A stretch of DNA of 64,000 bases from Paenilisteria newyorkensis. Lineage in GTDB: Bacteria; Bacillota; Bacilli; Lactobacillales; Listeriaceae. Location: assembly GCF_000766145.1 (NCBI RefSeq), contig NZ_JNFB01000024.1:1-64000 (forward strand), written 5' to 3'. Shown here one piece after another: positions 44,552 through 57,300 of this stretch. How positions within the stretch are numbered: position 1 is the stretch's first letter; the number at the start of each line of letters is the position of its first letter. The translations under genes were made by a program, and so were the position numbers. Under the pieces are notes generated by a model. It was not told where the DNA came from, did not search any database, and saw only the letters and a list, made by a program, of their open reading frames with translations.

Positions 44552-45697
44552 ATGAAATTTGTAATTCAGCGCAATCGTCTTGTTCAGGCGGTAAATGAAG
44601 TGACGCGTGCTATTTCTTCAAGGACTACTATTCCGATTTTAACGGGTATTAAAATCACGGTGAATGATGAAGGTGTCACATTAACTGGTAGTGATTCTGA
44701 TATTTCGATTGAAGCTTTTATACCTCTAATTGAAAACGACGAAATTCTAGTGGAAGTCGAGAGTTTCGGCGGTATTGTTTTGCAGGCGAATTATTTTAGT
44801 GATATTGTTCGTCGTTTACCTGATGATAGCGTGGAGCTTGAAGTGACTACGAATTATCAAACTAACATTCGTTCTGGACAAGCGTCGTTTAACTTGATTG
44901 GCCTTGATCCAGCAGAATATCCAAAATTACCGGAAGTTACGGCTGGGAAAAGCATTCAAATCCCGATTTCTGTCCTTAAAAATATTATTAGACAAACCGT
45001 TTTTGCGGTTTCGGCTATTGAGGTGCGCCCTGTTTTAACTGGTGTAAACTGGATGATCAAAAATAACGTCTTGACTGCTGTTGCAACGGATAGTCACCGG
45101 TTAGCATTACGCGAAATCCCGCTGGCCACTGAAATCGATGAGGAATATAATATTGTCATTCCTGGGAAAAGTTTAGCGGAATTGAATAAAATTTTGGATG
45201 AAGGTACAGATTCGATTGAAATGGTGCTTGCTAATAATCAAATTTTATTCAAACTGAAGGATTTACTTTTCTATTCGCGTCTTTTGGAAGGCAGTTATCC
45301 TGATACTTCTCGCCTTATCCCGACGGAAACAAAATCGGATTTAATTATTAACGCAAAATCCTTTTTACAAGCGATTGATCGTGCGTCCCTACTTGCTCGT
45401 GAAAATCGTAATAACGTGATTAAATTAATGACTTTGGAAAACGGTCAGGTGGAAGTTTCGTCTAACTCGCCTGAAGTCGGAAATGTTTCTGAAAAAGTTT
45501 TCAGTCAAAGCTTTACTGGTGAGGAATTGAAGATTTCATTTAACGGGAAATACATGATGGATGCGCTGCGTGCGTTTGATGGCGCGGATATTCAGATTTC
45601 TTTCTCTGGAACGATGCGTCCGTTCGTATTGCGACCTAAAGATGCGGAAAATCCAAATGAAATTTTACAATTGATTACGCCGGTTCGTACGTACTAA
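44552..45697 (+). CDS. dnaN: DNA polymerase III beta subunit (sliding clamp)
   Basis: 381 residues from ATG 44552 (MKFVIQRNRLVQAVNEVTR; GGGGGAA upstream), the usual length; the longer frame to 44510 has no ribosome site. Three clamp domains are visible, e.g. TIPILTGIKITVNDEGVTLTGSD at the start, RPVLTGVNWMIKNNVLTAVATDSHRLALRE in the middle and ISFNGKYMMDALRAFDG at the end, closing with the LITPVRTY tail that forms the protein-binding pocket. Tethers polymerase to DNA. Confidence 0.97.
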   Translation: MKFVIQRNRLVQAVNEVTRAISSRTTIPILTGIKITVNDEGVTLTGSDSDISIEAFIPLIENDEILVEVESFGGIVLQANYFSDIVRRLPDDSVELEVTTNYQTNIRSGQASFNLIGLDPAEYPKLPEVTAGKSIQIPISVLKNIIRQTVFAVSAIEVRPVLTGVNWMIKNNVLTAVATDSHRLALREIPLATEIDEEYNIVIPGKSLAELNKILDEGTDSIEMVLANNQILFKLKDLLFYSRLLEGSYPDTSRLIPTETKSDLIINAKSFLQAIDRASLLARENRNNVIKLMTLENGQVEVSSNSPEVGNVSEKVFSQSFTGEELKISFNGKYMMDALRAFDGADIQISFSGTMRPFVLRPKDAENPNEILQLITPVRTY

Positions 45698-45773
45698 AGA
45701 TTATGTTGCCTGCTCAGTGAAAATTGGGCGGGTTTTGTGTTGTGCTTGACTACATATAAGGAGGCGCCAGAGT

Positions 45774-47120
45774 ATGATTAAGGATATGACTACTGGGAAT
45801 CCGACGAAAACTATTTTTTATTTCGCGATGCCTATGTTGATTGGGAACTTGTTTCAGCAGTTTTACGTCATGGTAGACGCGATGATTGTCGGAAAATTTG
45901 TTGGTGTGAATGCGCTTGCAGCTGTTGGGGCGACGAATGCGCTCAATTTCTTTTTTCTATCGCTTGTGATTGGATTGATGAGCGGTGTTTCTGTTGTTGT
46001 GGCGCAATATTTCGGTTTTCAGGATTTTCAGCGATTGAAACGGGTGCTTGCGACGGCGAGTATTATGATTGTTTCGGTGTCCGTCGTGCTAACAATCGTC
46101 GGCATCTTACTCGCGAAACCGTTGTTGCTACTTTTAGGAACACCCACAGAAATATTAGATGATTCCGTCCTTTTTGTGACGACTTTATTTATCGGAATAT
46201 TGCCAATGGGGCTTTATAACGGGGTTTCGGCGATTTTGAGAGCATTCGGAAACTCGATTACGCCGCTGTATTTTCTTATTATTTCATCGTTGCTCAATAT
46301 TGCGTTAAGCTTTCTCTTCGTCGTTGAATTTGGGATGGGTGTTGCTGGTGCGGCTTGGGCGACGGTTTTTAGTCAGCTGGTTTCGGCGATTTTATGCATT
46401 ATTTACAGCTATCGCAAAATTCCATACATGCGTTTGAAAAAGAAGGATATCCATTTTGATAGCGCGATTTTTAAAGAAATTTTTCGAATTGCGTTTCCTT
46501 CTGCGTTACAAGGTTCGTTTATTTCGATTGGGAATATGGCGATTCAAGGCTTGATCAATAGTTTCGGCGCGACGGTTGTTGCTGCTTACACGGCTGCGAG
46601 TCGGATTGATTCGCTGACATACCAACCTGGGATTGCGTTTGGCTCGGCTTCTTCGATGTTCGCTGGCCAAAATATGGGAGCTGGAAAAATTGATCGCGTC
46701 AAACAAGGCTTTTGGTCTGGGATAAAAGTAGTGACTGTCGTCAGTTTAGCCTTAACTGTATTAGTACAGCTTTTCGCGCATCAGTTTTTGACACTGTTTC
46801 TGGATAGTTCGGCTACTGAAGCCCTATCGATTGGAACTGGTTATCTGAAAATTGTATCGCTGTTTTACGTCGTCGTTGGGATTTTATTCGTTGTGCGCGA
46901 AACATTGCGTGGGACTGGGGACGCGATTATTCCGCTTTGGATGGGAATTTTTGAGTTGGTCGCGCGGCTTGCTATCGGTTTTATTTTGGCACAATTTTTA
47001 GGCTATATGGGCTTGTGGTGGGCAACACCGGCGGCTTGGGTCAGTGCGACGATGCTCGGATTATGGCGCTATAAATCGGGTAAGTGGATGCGAAAAGCTG
47101 TTATCAAGAAGGAACTATAG
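45774..47120 (+). CDS. MATE-family efflux transporter
   Basis: 448 residues, twelve predicted membrane segments in two similar halves: MIKDMTTGNPTKTIFYFAMPMLIGNLFQQFYVMVDAMIVG at the start is the typical MATE opening, and the second half has SALQGSFISIGNMAIQGLINSFG. Exports cationic drugs or metabolites with Na+ or H+. A MATE gene at this place between dnaN and yaaA is a known feature of Listeria chromosomes. Confidence 0.9.
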   Translation: MIKDMTTGNPTKTIFYFAMPMLIGNLFQQFYVMVDAMIVGKFVGVNALAAVGATNALNFFFLSLVIGLMSGVSVVVAQYFGFQDFQRLKRVLATASIMIVSVSVVLTIVGILLAKPLLLLLGTPTEILDDSVLFVTTLFIGILPMGLYNGVSAILRAFGNSITPLYFLIISSLLNIALSFLFVVEFGMGVAGAAWATVFSQLVSAILCIIYSYRKIPYMRLKKKDIHFDSAIFKEIFRIAFPSALQGSFISIGNMAIQGLINSFGATVVAAYTAASRIDSLTYQPGIAFGSASSMFAGQNMGAGKIDRVKQGFWSGIKVVTVVSLALTVLVQLFAHQFLTLFLDSSATEALSIGTGYLKIVSLFYVVVGILFVVRETLRGTGDAIIPLWMGIFELVARLAIGFILAQFLGYMGLWWATPAAWVSATMLGLWRYKSGKWMRKAVIKKEL

Positions 47121-47168
47121 TAGAATGGGAAGTAAGAAATAGAAAGTGAAAATAAAGGAGTAAGATAG

Positions 47169-47663
47169 ATGATTATTAGAAAACTACCTCTGGACATGTG
47201 GGAAAAGGCCTCAGAAATAAGCGTTTTTCGTGAGCAGAAACCATTTGTTGACTCTGTCGCGGATTCGTTAATGCGCATTGCTGGTGAGCCAGAGGATTCG
47301 AAGCTGGTTTATAACCCCTATGGCATATACTCGGAGAAGGAATTAGTCGGCTTTATTTTGTATACGTACGAGGATGAATCGAAGGATAATCACTGGATTT
47401 CGGGCTTTGCGATCGATAAAGATTATCAGCATCAAGGTCTAGGACGCCGTGCTTTGGAGCAACTCGTAGATTTTGTATTTGTGAAAAATCCGGAGAGCAT
47501 TGAAGTGAAAGTTGCCGTTTCCCCAGAAAATACGATTGCGAAAGATCTGTTTGTATCGATCGGATTTAAAGACGCTGGATGGAAAAAAGAAAATCGCGAA
47601 GTTTTGTGCTTTAAGAACAAAAACCCGCTGAGAAGCCCCATATTTATTTATAAACCAAAATAA
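47169..47663 (+). CDS. GNAT-family N-acetyltransferase
   Basis: 164 residues; start with AAAGGAG upstream. The acetyl-CoA-binding motif A reads ISGFAIDKDYQHQGLGRRALEQLVDFV (about 77-103, with Q-x-x-G-L-G), followed by motif B (VKVAVSPENTIAKDLFVSIGFKDAG). Similar to diamine (spermidine) or aminoglycoside-type acetyltransferases by general layout, but the substrate cannot be told. Inserted between the MATE gene and yaaA. Confidence 0.83.
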   Translation: MIIRKLPLDMWEKASEISVFREQKPFVDSVADSLMRIAGEPEDSKLVYNPYGIYSEKELVGFILYTYEDESKDNHWISGFAIDKDYQHQGLGRRALEQLVDFVFVKNPESIEVKVAVSPENTIAKDLFVSIGFKDAGWKKENREVLCFKNKNPLRSPIFIYKPK

Positions 47664-47786
47664 TATCCCCCTATTAGTTTTATTAAAATTGGCTAAAAAA
47701 CGCATATATAAATAATTTCGTTGTATTCTGGCTGATTTTCTAGTAAAATAGAGGAATAGGACTTATTAAGATTGGACGTGAAAAAA

Positions 47787-48005
47787 ATGGCGGAAAGTAT
47801 TAAAATTAATACCGAATATATTACACTTGGGCAACTGCTTCAAATGATGGATGTTATCTCGAGCGGCGGCATGGCGAAAGCTTTTTTAAGTGAAAACATG
47901 GTGTATATTAACGGAGAAGAAGATAATCGTCGCGGTCGTAAGTTACGAAACGGTGATGTAGTCTTAGTTCCTGGTGAGGGTAAAGTCCAGATCCAACAAG
48001 GCTGA
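47787..48005 (+). CDS. yaaA: S4-domain RNA-binding protein YaaA
   Basis: 72 residues from ATG 47787; a TTG at 47772 is an alternative start. Single S4 domain: [48 protein letters not shown], with the S4 N-G-E-x2-x3-R-K-x-x-x-G-D signature. Such proteins sit before recF in many Firmicutes and are thought to act in ribosome assembly. 22 bp from recF. Confidence 0.9.
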   Translation: MAESIKINTEYITLGQLLQMMDVISSGGMAKAFLSENMVYINGEEDNRRGRKLRNGDVVLVPGEGKVQIQQG

Positions 48006-48027
48006 TCAAAGAAGGATAAGGGATTAT

Positions 48028-49140
48028 ATGCATTTAGAGAATCTAGTATTGCGCCAGTTTCGAAACTATAAAGAACAGGAACTGACATTTGATAACAAGG
48101 TCAACGTTTTTTTAGGCGAGAACGCGCAAGGTAAGACGAATCTTTTAGAAGCAATTTTATTACTCGCAGTTGCGAAATCACACCGGACGACGAATGATAA
48201 GGATTTCATCAGCTGGGACGCCGAATCTGCAAAAATTGAAGGTCGCGTCGAAAAACATGGGCAATCGGTTCCACTCGAGCTAACGCTGACACAAAAAGGC
48301 AAGAAAGCTAAGGTCAACCATTTAGAACAGAAGAAGCTAAGCCAATATGTCGGGAATTTGAATGTCGTCATGTTTGCCCCAGAAGATCTATCACTCGTAA
48401 AAGGTGCGCCGGGCGTGAGAAGGCGTTTTATCAACATGGAAATTGGCCAAATACAGCCGGTTTACTTGCATGATTTGAGTCAGTATCAGCGTATTTTGCA
48501 ACAACGCAATCATTTTTTAAAACAAGCGCAAATCAAGCGTAAACACGATCCAACGATGTGGCAAATTTTAACCGAACAATTTATCGAGGTTGCGGTGAAA
48601 TTAACGAAGCGCCGGGCGGATTTTATCGAAAGGTTGGAGCAATTCGCGGTTCCAATCCATTTTGAGATTTCGCGCGAGTTGGAGCATTTGAAATTAGAAT
48701 ATAAACCGTCTGTAGAGCTTGAGGGCTCAGATGCGGCGGAATGGCAAGCGAATTTATATAAGAAAATGGAATCAATCGCTCAAAGAGAAATCGATCGAGG
48801 TGTTACGCTCATTGGCCCACATCGAGATGATCTCTTCTTTTATGTCAATGATCAAAATGTACAAGTGTTCGGCTCACAAGGCCAGCAGCGGACTACAGCG
48901 CTTTCTGTGAAACTTGCGGAAATCGATTTGATTTTTGAGGAGACGGGCGAATATCCGGTTTTATTGCTGGATGATGTGCTTAGTGAGTTGGATGATTTCA
49001 GGCAATCCCATTTGTTGGCTGCGATTCAAGGTAAGGTGCAGACGTTTGTGACGACGACCAGTATCGACGGCATCGACCATGCAACGCTGAACGACGCAAC
49101 AACTTTTTGGGTGGAAAAAGGTACAGTAACGAAGAAATAA
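48028..49140 (+). CDS. recF: DNA repair/replication protein RecF
   Basis: 370 residues from ATG 48028 ([30 protein letters not shown] upstream), the normal length; the frame to 47974 overlaps yaaA. SMC-like ATPase: Walker [19 protein letters not shown] (about 30-47), ABC signature [17 protein letters not shown] (about 283-300), Walker [19 protein letters not shown] (about 316-333). Loads RecA at single-strand gaps with RecOR. Confidence 0.96.
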   Translation: MHLENLVLRQFRNYKEQELTFDNKVNVFLGENAQGKTNLLEAILLLAVAKSHRTTNDKDFISWDAESAKIEGRVEKHGQSVPLELTLTQKGKKAKVNHLEQKKLSQYVGNLNVVMFAPEDLSLVKGAPGVRRRFINMEIGQIQPVYLHDLSQYQRILQQRNHFLKQAQIKRKHDPTMWQILTEQFIEVAVKLTKRRADFIERLEQFAVPIHFEISRELEHLKLEYKPSVELEGSDAAEWQANLYKKMESIAQREIDRGVTLIGPHRDDLFFYVNDQNVQVFGSQGQQRTTALSVKLAEIDLIFEETGEYPVLLLDDVLSELDDFRQSHLLAAIQGKVQTFVTTTSIDGIDHATLNDATTFWVEKGTVTKK

Positions 49141-49189
49141 TAGCAAAATATCGTTTTGTAAACGGATAAGAAAGCGCGGTGGATATTAG

Positions 49190-51130
<1,941 letters not shown>

Positions 51131-51136
51131 CTTTCG

Positions 51137-51285
51137 CTCAGCGCACCAGCAAAGGCTCACTTCCGTCGTTAAAAGCTGTGTTCCGATACTCACGTACGTA
51201 AGTACGCTCCGTTTCGGTACTCGCTTTTGCCTAGGAATTAAGCATTTGCTGGTGCGCTGAGGTTTCCCGTTTCAAGTCGGGAAAC
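51137..51285. repeat. Long nested hairpin between gyrB and gyrA
   Basis: Perfect 17-base outer arms (CTCAGCGCACCAGCAAA at 51137-51153 and complement at 51245-51261) enclose further pairing: AAAAGC/GCTTTT, CCGA/TCGG and the inner GTAC/GTAC around 51193-51206. A second hairpin (GTTTCCCG 51262-51269 / CGGGAAAC 51278-51285) follows, and ATTTCCCGGGAAAT at 51316-51329. About 250 bp separate the two gyrase genes, and this structure fills most of it. It looks like a dispersed palindromic repeat and may act as terminator or processing site. Confidence 0.75.
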
Positions 51286-51384
51286 TTTGAGATTAAGAGA
51301 TAAAAGAATAATAATATTTCCCGGGAAATAATGATGGGGAATACATATCATATGTGTTGTAATTTGAAGGAGGTTTCTTGAAAA

Positions 51385-53898
51385 ATGTCAGAAACACCAG
51401 AGTCAAGAGTGACGGAAATCAATTTGAATAAAGAGATGCGTACTTCTTTTCTAGATTATGCGATGAGTGTTATTGTGGCTCGGGCTCTTCCAGATGTTAG
51501 AGATGGCTTGAAACCTGTGCATCGTCGGATTTTGTATGCGATGAATGATCTTGGTATGACGTCTGATAAGGCTTATAAGAAATCGGCGCGTATTGTCGGT
51601 GAAGTTATCGGTAAGTATCATCCGCATGGTGATACGGCGGTTTATTTCACGATGGTTCGGATGGCGCAGGATTTTAGTTATCGGAATATGCTTGTTGATG
51701 GGCACGGTAACTTTGGTTCGGTCGATGGGGATATGGCGGCTGCGATGCGTTATACGGAAGCTAGAATGTCCAAAATTTCGATGGAGCTTTTGCGTGATAT
51801 TAATAAAGATACGATTGATTATGTTGATAACTATGATGGTTCGGAACGTGAGCCTAATATTTTGCCAGCTCGTTTTCCTAACTTGCTTGTCAATGGTTCG
51901 TCTGGGATTGCGGTTGGGATGGCGACAAATATTCCAACGCATCATCTTGGTGAGGTTATTGACGGTGTGCTTGCGCTGAGTAACAATCCTGATATCGAGA
52001 TTCGTGAGTTGATGGAATATATTCCTGGTCCTGATTTCCCTACTGCTGGGATGATTATGGGTCGTTCTGGAATTCGTCGTGCTTATGAAACGGGTCGTGG
52101 TTCTATCACGCTTCGTGCTCGTGTAGAGATTGAAACGAAGAGTAATGGTAAAGAGACAATCGTTATTACGGAGCTGCCGTATCAAGTTAATAAGGCGCGT
52201 CTACTTGAGCGTATTGCTGAACTTGCTCGTGAGAAAAAAATTGATGGTATTACATCTGCCAATGATGAGTCTGACCGTACAGGTATGCGTATGGTAATCG
52301 AGGTTCGTCGTGATGTGAGTGCCAGCGTTATTATTAATAACTTGTATAAAATGACAGCTCTCCAAACCACTTTTGGGATTAATATGTTGGCACTTGTTGC
52401 GAATCATCCGAAAGTGCTGAATTTGAAAGAGATTTTATATCATTATTTAGAGCATCAAAAAATCGTTATTCGTCGCCGTACGGAATTCGAACTGCGTAAA
52501 GCGGAGGCTCGCGCGCATATTCTAGAAGGTTTACGGATCGCGCTTGATAATATCGATGCAGTTATAAAATTAATTCGAGCTTCGAAAACAGCGGATGTTG
52601 CCAAAGAAGGCTTGATGACACAATTTAACCTTTCTGATAAACAAGCGCAAGCGATTTTGGATATGCGTTTGCAACGTTTAACAGGTTTGGAACGCGACAA
52701 AATCGAGGATGAATTTAACAGTTTGATGGCTCTGATTACGGACTTGAAAGCAATTTTAGGCGATGATGAGCGTATTTTAGAAATTATTCGTGAAGAATTG
52801 ACAGAGATTAAAGAGAAATATGCGGACAAACGCCGTACGGAAATTTTGGCGGGTGATTTGGTAAGCTTGGAAGATGAGGATCTAATTCCAGAAGAGGAAG
52901 TTGCGATTACGCTTACGAATAAAGGCTATATCAAGCGTCTGCCGCTTTCGACTTATCGTAGTCAGCGCCGTGGTGGCCGTGGTGTGCAAGGAATGGGCAC
53001 GCATGAAGATGATTTCGTAGAGCATCTTGTAGCTACGAGTACGCATGATACGCTGCTATTCTTTACGAATACTGGGAAAGTTTACCGTGCAAAAGGGTAT
53101 GAAATTCCTGAGTATAGCCGTACTGCGAAAGGGATTCCGATTATCAACTTGCTTGGCATCGAGAGCCAGGAAAAAGTAAATGCCGTGATTAATCTGCGCG
53201 ACTTTACGGATGATCAGTATCTATTCTTTACAACGAAACTTGGCGTCGTGAAGCGTAGTACGTTGACACAATTCGCGAAGATTCGTCAAAGTGGTTTGCG
53301 AGCCGTGGAACTTCGTGAAAATGATGAGTTGATTTCTGTGCAAATGACGGATGGCAGTAAGAAAATCATTATTGGAACGAAATTTGGCCAATCGATTTAC
53401 TTTGAGGAGACTGATATTCGTGTCATGGGTCGTACAGCGGCTGGTGTGCGTGGTATTCGCCTTCGTGAAGATGATGAGGTTGTCGGCATGGAAATCCTAG
53501 AAGACGACGAGAAAGTGCTTGTCGTGACGGAGAACGGTTATGGGAAGCAAACGCTAGCTGCTCAGTATCCGCTTCGTAATCGTGGCGGTATGGGCGTTAA
53601 AACCATCAATATCACAGAGAAAAACGGAAATCTTGTCGCTCTGAAAACCGTCACTGGTGAAGAAGACTTAATGCTGATGACTATTGGTGGCGTTCTGATC
53701 AGGTTCTCAGTCGGCGATATTTCTCAAACTGGCCGTAGCGCGATGGGCGTGAAACTGATTCGTCTAGATGATGATGAATTTGTAGCAACCGTTGCGAAAG
53801 TGCCGAAAGAAGAAGAGGAAGAGTTTGTGGACGAAGAAGTATCCGAAAACGAAACAGTAGTGAGTGAAGAGTCTGAGGACGATACTACTGAAAACTAA
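51385..53898 (+). CDS. gyrA: DNA gyrase subunit A
   Basis: 837 residues; AGGAGG upstream of 51385. N-terminal winged helix and tower with the active-site Tyr in [11 protein letters not shown] (about 123), coiled-coil arm ([19 protein letters not shown]) and C-terminal six-bladed pinwheel with the GyrA-box [12 protein letters not shown] near 530. The acidic tail ([15 protein letters not shown]) is typical. At the quinolone-resistance positions it has Thr84 and Phe88 ([10 protein letters not shown]) where susceptible species have Ser and Asp/Glu; Listeria is known to be naturally resistant to nalidixic acid, and this may explain it. Confidence 0.98.
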   Translation: MSETPESRVTEINLNKEMRTSFLDYAMSVIVARALPDVRDGLKPVHRRILYAMNDLGMTSDKAYKKSARIVGEVIGKYHPHGDTAVYFTMVRMAQDFSYRNMLVDGHGNFGSVDGDMAAAMRYTEARMSKISMELLRDINKDTIDYVDNYDGSEREPNILPARFPNLLVNGSSGIAVGMATNIPTHHLGEVIDGVLALSNNPDIEIRELMEYIPGPDFPTAGMIMGRSGIRRAYETGRGSITLRARVEIETKSNGKETIVITELPYQVNKARLLERIAELAREKKIDGITSANDESDRTGMRMVIEVRRDVSASVIINNLYKMTALQTTFGINMLALVANHPKVLNLKEILYHYLEHQKIVIRRRTEFELRKAEARAHILEGLRIALDNIDAVIKLIRASKTADVAKEGLMTQFNLSDKQAQAILDMRLQRLTGLERDKIEDEFNSLMALITDLKAILGDDERILEIIREELTEIKEKYADKRRTEILAGDLVSLEDEDLIPEEEVAITLTNKGYIKRLPLSTYRSQRRGGRGVQGMGTHEDDFVEHLVATSTHDTLLFFTNTGKVYRAKGYEIPEYSRTAKGIPIINLLGIESQEKVNAVINLRDFTDDQYLFFTTKLGVVKRSTLTQFAKIRQSGLRAVELRENDELISVQMTDGSKKIIIGTKFGQSIYFEETDIRVMGRTAAGVRGIRLREDDEVVGMEILEDDEKVLVVTENGYGKQTLAAQYPLRNRGGMGVKTINITEKNGNLVALKTVTGEEDLMLMTIGGVLIRFSVGDISQTGRSAMGVKLIRLDDDEFVATVAKVPKEEEEEFVDEEVSENETVVSEESEDDTTEN

Positions 53899-53930
53899 AA
53901 AACAGTTTACATTTGTTTGAGTAGAGAATA

Positions 53931-53968
53931 AAGGTACGAGCTAAGCACCAATAGCTCGTACCTTTTTT
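53931..53968 (+). terminator. Terminator of gyrA
   Basis: AAGGTACGAGCTA (53931-53943) pairs with TAGCTCGTACC, followed by TTTTTT. Perfect stem of 11-13 pairs. Confidence 0.93.
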
Positions 53969-53970
53969 GC

Positions 53971-54331
53971 AGTAATTCCTTATCTTTATGGAAGAAACTC
54001 AATCAAGGTAAGAATTGTTTATATAGAAGAAAGAGACCGACATGATCTCTCTTTATAAATAAATCTAATATCAGATATTTTGTATAATAAACAGAATAAT
54101 CAAAACTAAAATAGATGATTCCATTCTTATTTTCTTTTTTTGGAATAGCCCAATTGGCGGATAACATCATGGTATATTAGGTGTACAGAAGCAAACAAGA
54201 CCACATACGAAGCCTCCAAAGTACTACAGTATAGCCATTATAGCTCCTTTGAAACGCCAGATATATCGATGGAATTTAGGTCCCTAATCCAAGCCATGGA
54301 AAAATAAAAAATAGAGGAGAGACATCCATTT
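53971..54331. other. Intergenic stretch with a possible coding relic
   Basis: AT-rich. A hairpin with AAAGAGA/TCTCTTT arms lies near 54026-54054. From about 54145 to 54307 a plus-strand frame without a start reads ... TTYEASKVLQYSHYSSFETP ... SLIQAMEK and stops just before the adhesin gene; together with a neighbouring frame fragment (GIAQLADNIMVY) it looks like the frameshifted end of a lost protein. Origin unknown. Confidence 0.35.
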
Positions 54332-57300
54332 ATGAAAAAAATGAAAAAGATATTAATCATGTTAATGGTCGCAGTTATCGCTATCACAGTTATCCCGTTT
54401 AACTTTAGTTCTGCTAGCACGAATCACGGCCCAAGCCTTATCACCAATGTAACTTTAGATAAAACGACAGCTAGCTTAGGCGAAAAAATTCAGGTCAACT
54501 ACAACTGGGCCATTCCAGATGGTACGGTCAAAGCAGGCGACACGATGATTGTGAAGATGCCTGCTGAGTTAAAACTAGAAGCTGGTCTTGACTTTGATCT
54601 AAAAGATGCACAAGGAAATGTCGTAGGAAGAGCGAAAGTAAACCCGACAACGAATGAAATCACAGTAACCTTCACGGACTATGCAGAATCAAGAACGAAC
54701 GTACATGGTGATATGCGTGTCTGGGTGCAAGTAGATAGATCTGCGAATACTTCAGGTGAACAAAGCACGATTAATTTTCCAACAAAGAATGGTAATGTGC
54801 AAATAGGACTCAACATTTCAGATAATGGTGTAGTAGGACCGCCACCAACAGAATTACCAGCCAACGTATTAGCCAAATGGGGCGAGGTAGATGCGAACGA
54901 TCCAACGCTAATCAACTGGACAGTACTCATCAATTACGATAAGTTAACGATTCCAAACGCTGTGTATACAGACACAATTGGTGCTGGTCATACGTTTATA
55001 CGTGACTCTTTAGCGGTCTATAAAGGAAATACAGATAATCAAGGAAATCCGATTGCCTCTAACAAATTAGCGGACGCTGTCATAGAGAATATGTTAATAA
55101 ATAGCAATTCGCAAGGTTTCCAGTTAGCTTTAGGGAACATCAACGACAGGGTATCGGTGACGTACCAAACAAAAATGGCGAACCCAGTGACAGGTCAAGC
55201 TTATAGAAACGAGGCGAAATTAACAGGAACTGACGTAAGTGAAAGCAAGAAATCAGAAGTCAAATACTTTGGCGGTGACGGATCAGGAACAGGTGAAACA
55301 CCACCAACAGAGACACCAGATCTAAAAGGTAGTATAGAAATCATCAAACGCGATGCGACCAATCACAGCAAGCTACTAGCGGGTGCGGAGTTCCGATTAG
55401 AAAGCACAGTGGATACGGAGCGTACACTTGTAACAGATAGTTCGGGTAAGGCACGATTAGATAATTTAGCCCTAGGAACGTATCGATTGGTAGAAACAAA
55501 AGCACCAAATGGTTATATCTTAGACGCCACAGCACGTACGTTCCAAATTACAGCGGACAACCATGCCACGACGATGGTGATTACAGTAGATAACCAACCA
55601 GAACCAGCAACAGAAATACCACCAACGGAGACGCCAGAAGAACCAGAAACGGAGACACCACCAGTAGAAATACCAGAAGAGCCAGAAACAGAAACAGAAA
55701 CACCAGATCCAGACCCAATTCCAGAGCCAGATCCAACAGGTAGCATACAACTACGCAAAGTCGATGCAGCAGCTACCAACAAGACATTAGCCGGCGCTAC
55801 GTATCACTTGCTTAACGCCGCTGGGACACCCATTAAGACGGTAACGACAGTAGCCAACGGTACGCTGACAATCAACGATCTTGCCCTTGGGAAATATAGT
55901 CTGGTTGAAGTAACAGCCCCAAGCGGTTATATCCTAGATAAAACACCCATCGCCTTCGAAATCACAGCAGCCAACGCAGGCCAAATGATCACACTGACGC
56001 ACAAAAATACGAAAATCGACGTACCAGAAATCCACAAAAATGTAGCAGTGCACCAAGCGTTTGACTGGAACATCATGGCTCAACTAGAAGGCGCACCAAC
56101 GACAGCTAGCCAATCACTAGAACTAACAAACCGCGACGATTCATTCGTCTGGAATGTAGACACGAAGTTTGGCAACAACACAGCGACATGGACAAAAGCG
56201 GTATTAACCGATCAAATCAACGACTTATTAGAGATTGAAAACATTCAAATCACAGACGCACAAGGCAACGATGTGACAGGAAACGGCACACTCACAGAAG
56301 AAAACAACTTAATCACGTTCACCATCAACAAGAAAAACAACAGCTACGCCTTCCTATCGGGTCAAACGTACACGATGAACATCCAAACAAAAATCAAAGA
56401 CGGCGTAACAGACGAGCAACTAGCGCCATTCATCCAAGACGGCGGGATTCCAAACCAAGCAGAATTAACTTTCAACAATAGCGGAAAAATCGTATCAGAA
56501 ATTCCAAAAGTAACGCCACCACCAGTGAATCCAGAAATCAGCAAAGATATCGAAGGCAAAGAGCACCTAGAGCTAGCAAACCGCAATGACGCCTTTGACT
56601 GGAACATCCACACCGCATTTGGTAACCAAACAGCAAGCTGGAACCAAGCGATTATCACAGACCAAATCAACAACTTACTAGCCATCGAAAACATCCAAAT
56701 CACCGACGAAAATGGCAACGATGTAACAGAAAACGGCACCATCACAGAAGAAAACAACCTGATTACCTTCACGATGAACAAAAAAGACGATAGCTTTGCG
56801 TACTTGGCAGGCCACACCTACACGATGACTGTGACAACAACCATCAAAGAAGGCGTAACAGATGAGCAATTAGCGCCATTCATCCAAGACGGCGGGATTC
56901 CAAACCAAGCAGACCTAGCGTTCGGTAACGAAGGCGACAATATCCAATCGGAAATCCCAACGGTAACACCACCACCAGTGAACCCAGAAATCAGCAAAGA
57001 CATCGAAGGCAAAGAGCACCTAGACCTGACCAACCGCAACGACGCTTTCAACTGGAACGTCCACACCGCATTCGGTAACCAAACAGCAAGCTGGAACCAA
57101 GCGATTATCACAGACCAAATCAACGACGTACTAGCCATCGAAAACATCCAAATCACCGACGAAAATGGCAACGATGTAACAGAAAACGGAACAATCACAG
57201 AAGACAACAACCTCATTACCTTCACGATGAACAAAAAAGACGATAGCTTTGCATACTTGGCAGGCCACACGTATACAATGACTGTGACAACAACCATCAA

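Noticed and set aside
51451..52185. 244-residue minus-strand frame inside gyrA
   Set aside because: Antisense to the conserved gyrase core; composition (R, T, N, I) is that of a shadow frame.
55513..55782. Minus-strand frame rich in Gly/Ser/Val
   Set aside because: Shadow of the plus-strand proline/glutamate/threonine linker of the adhesin.
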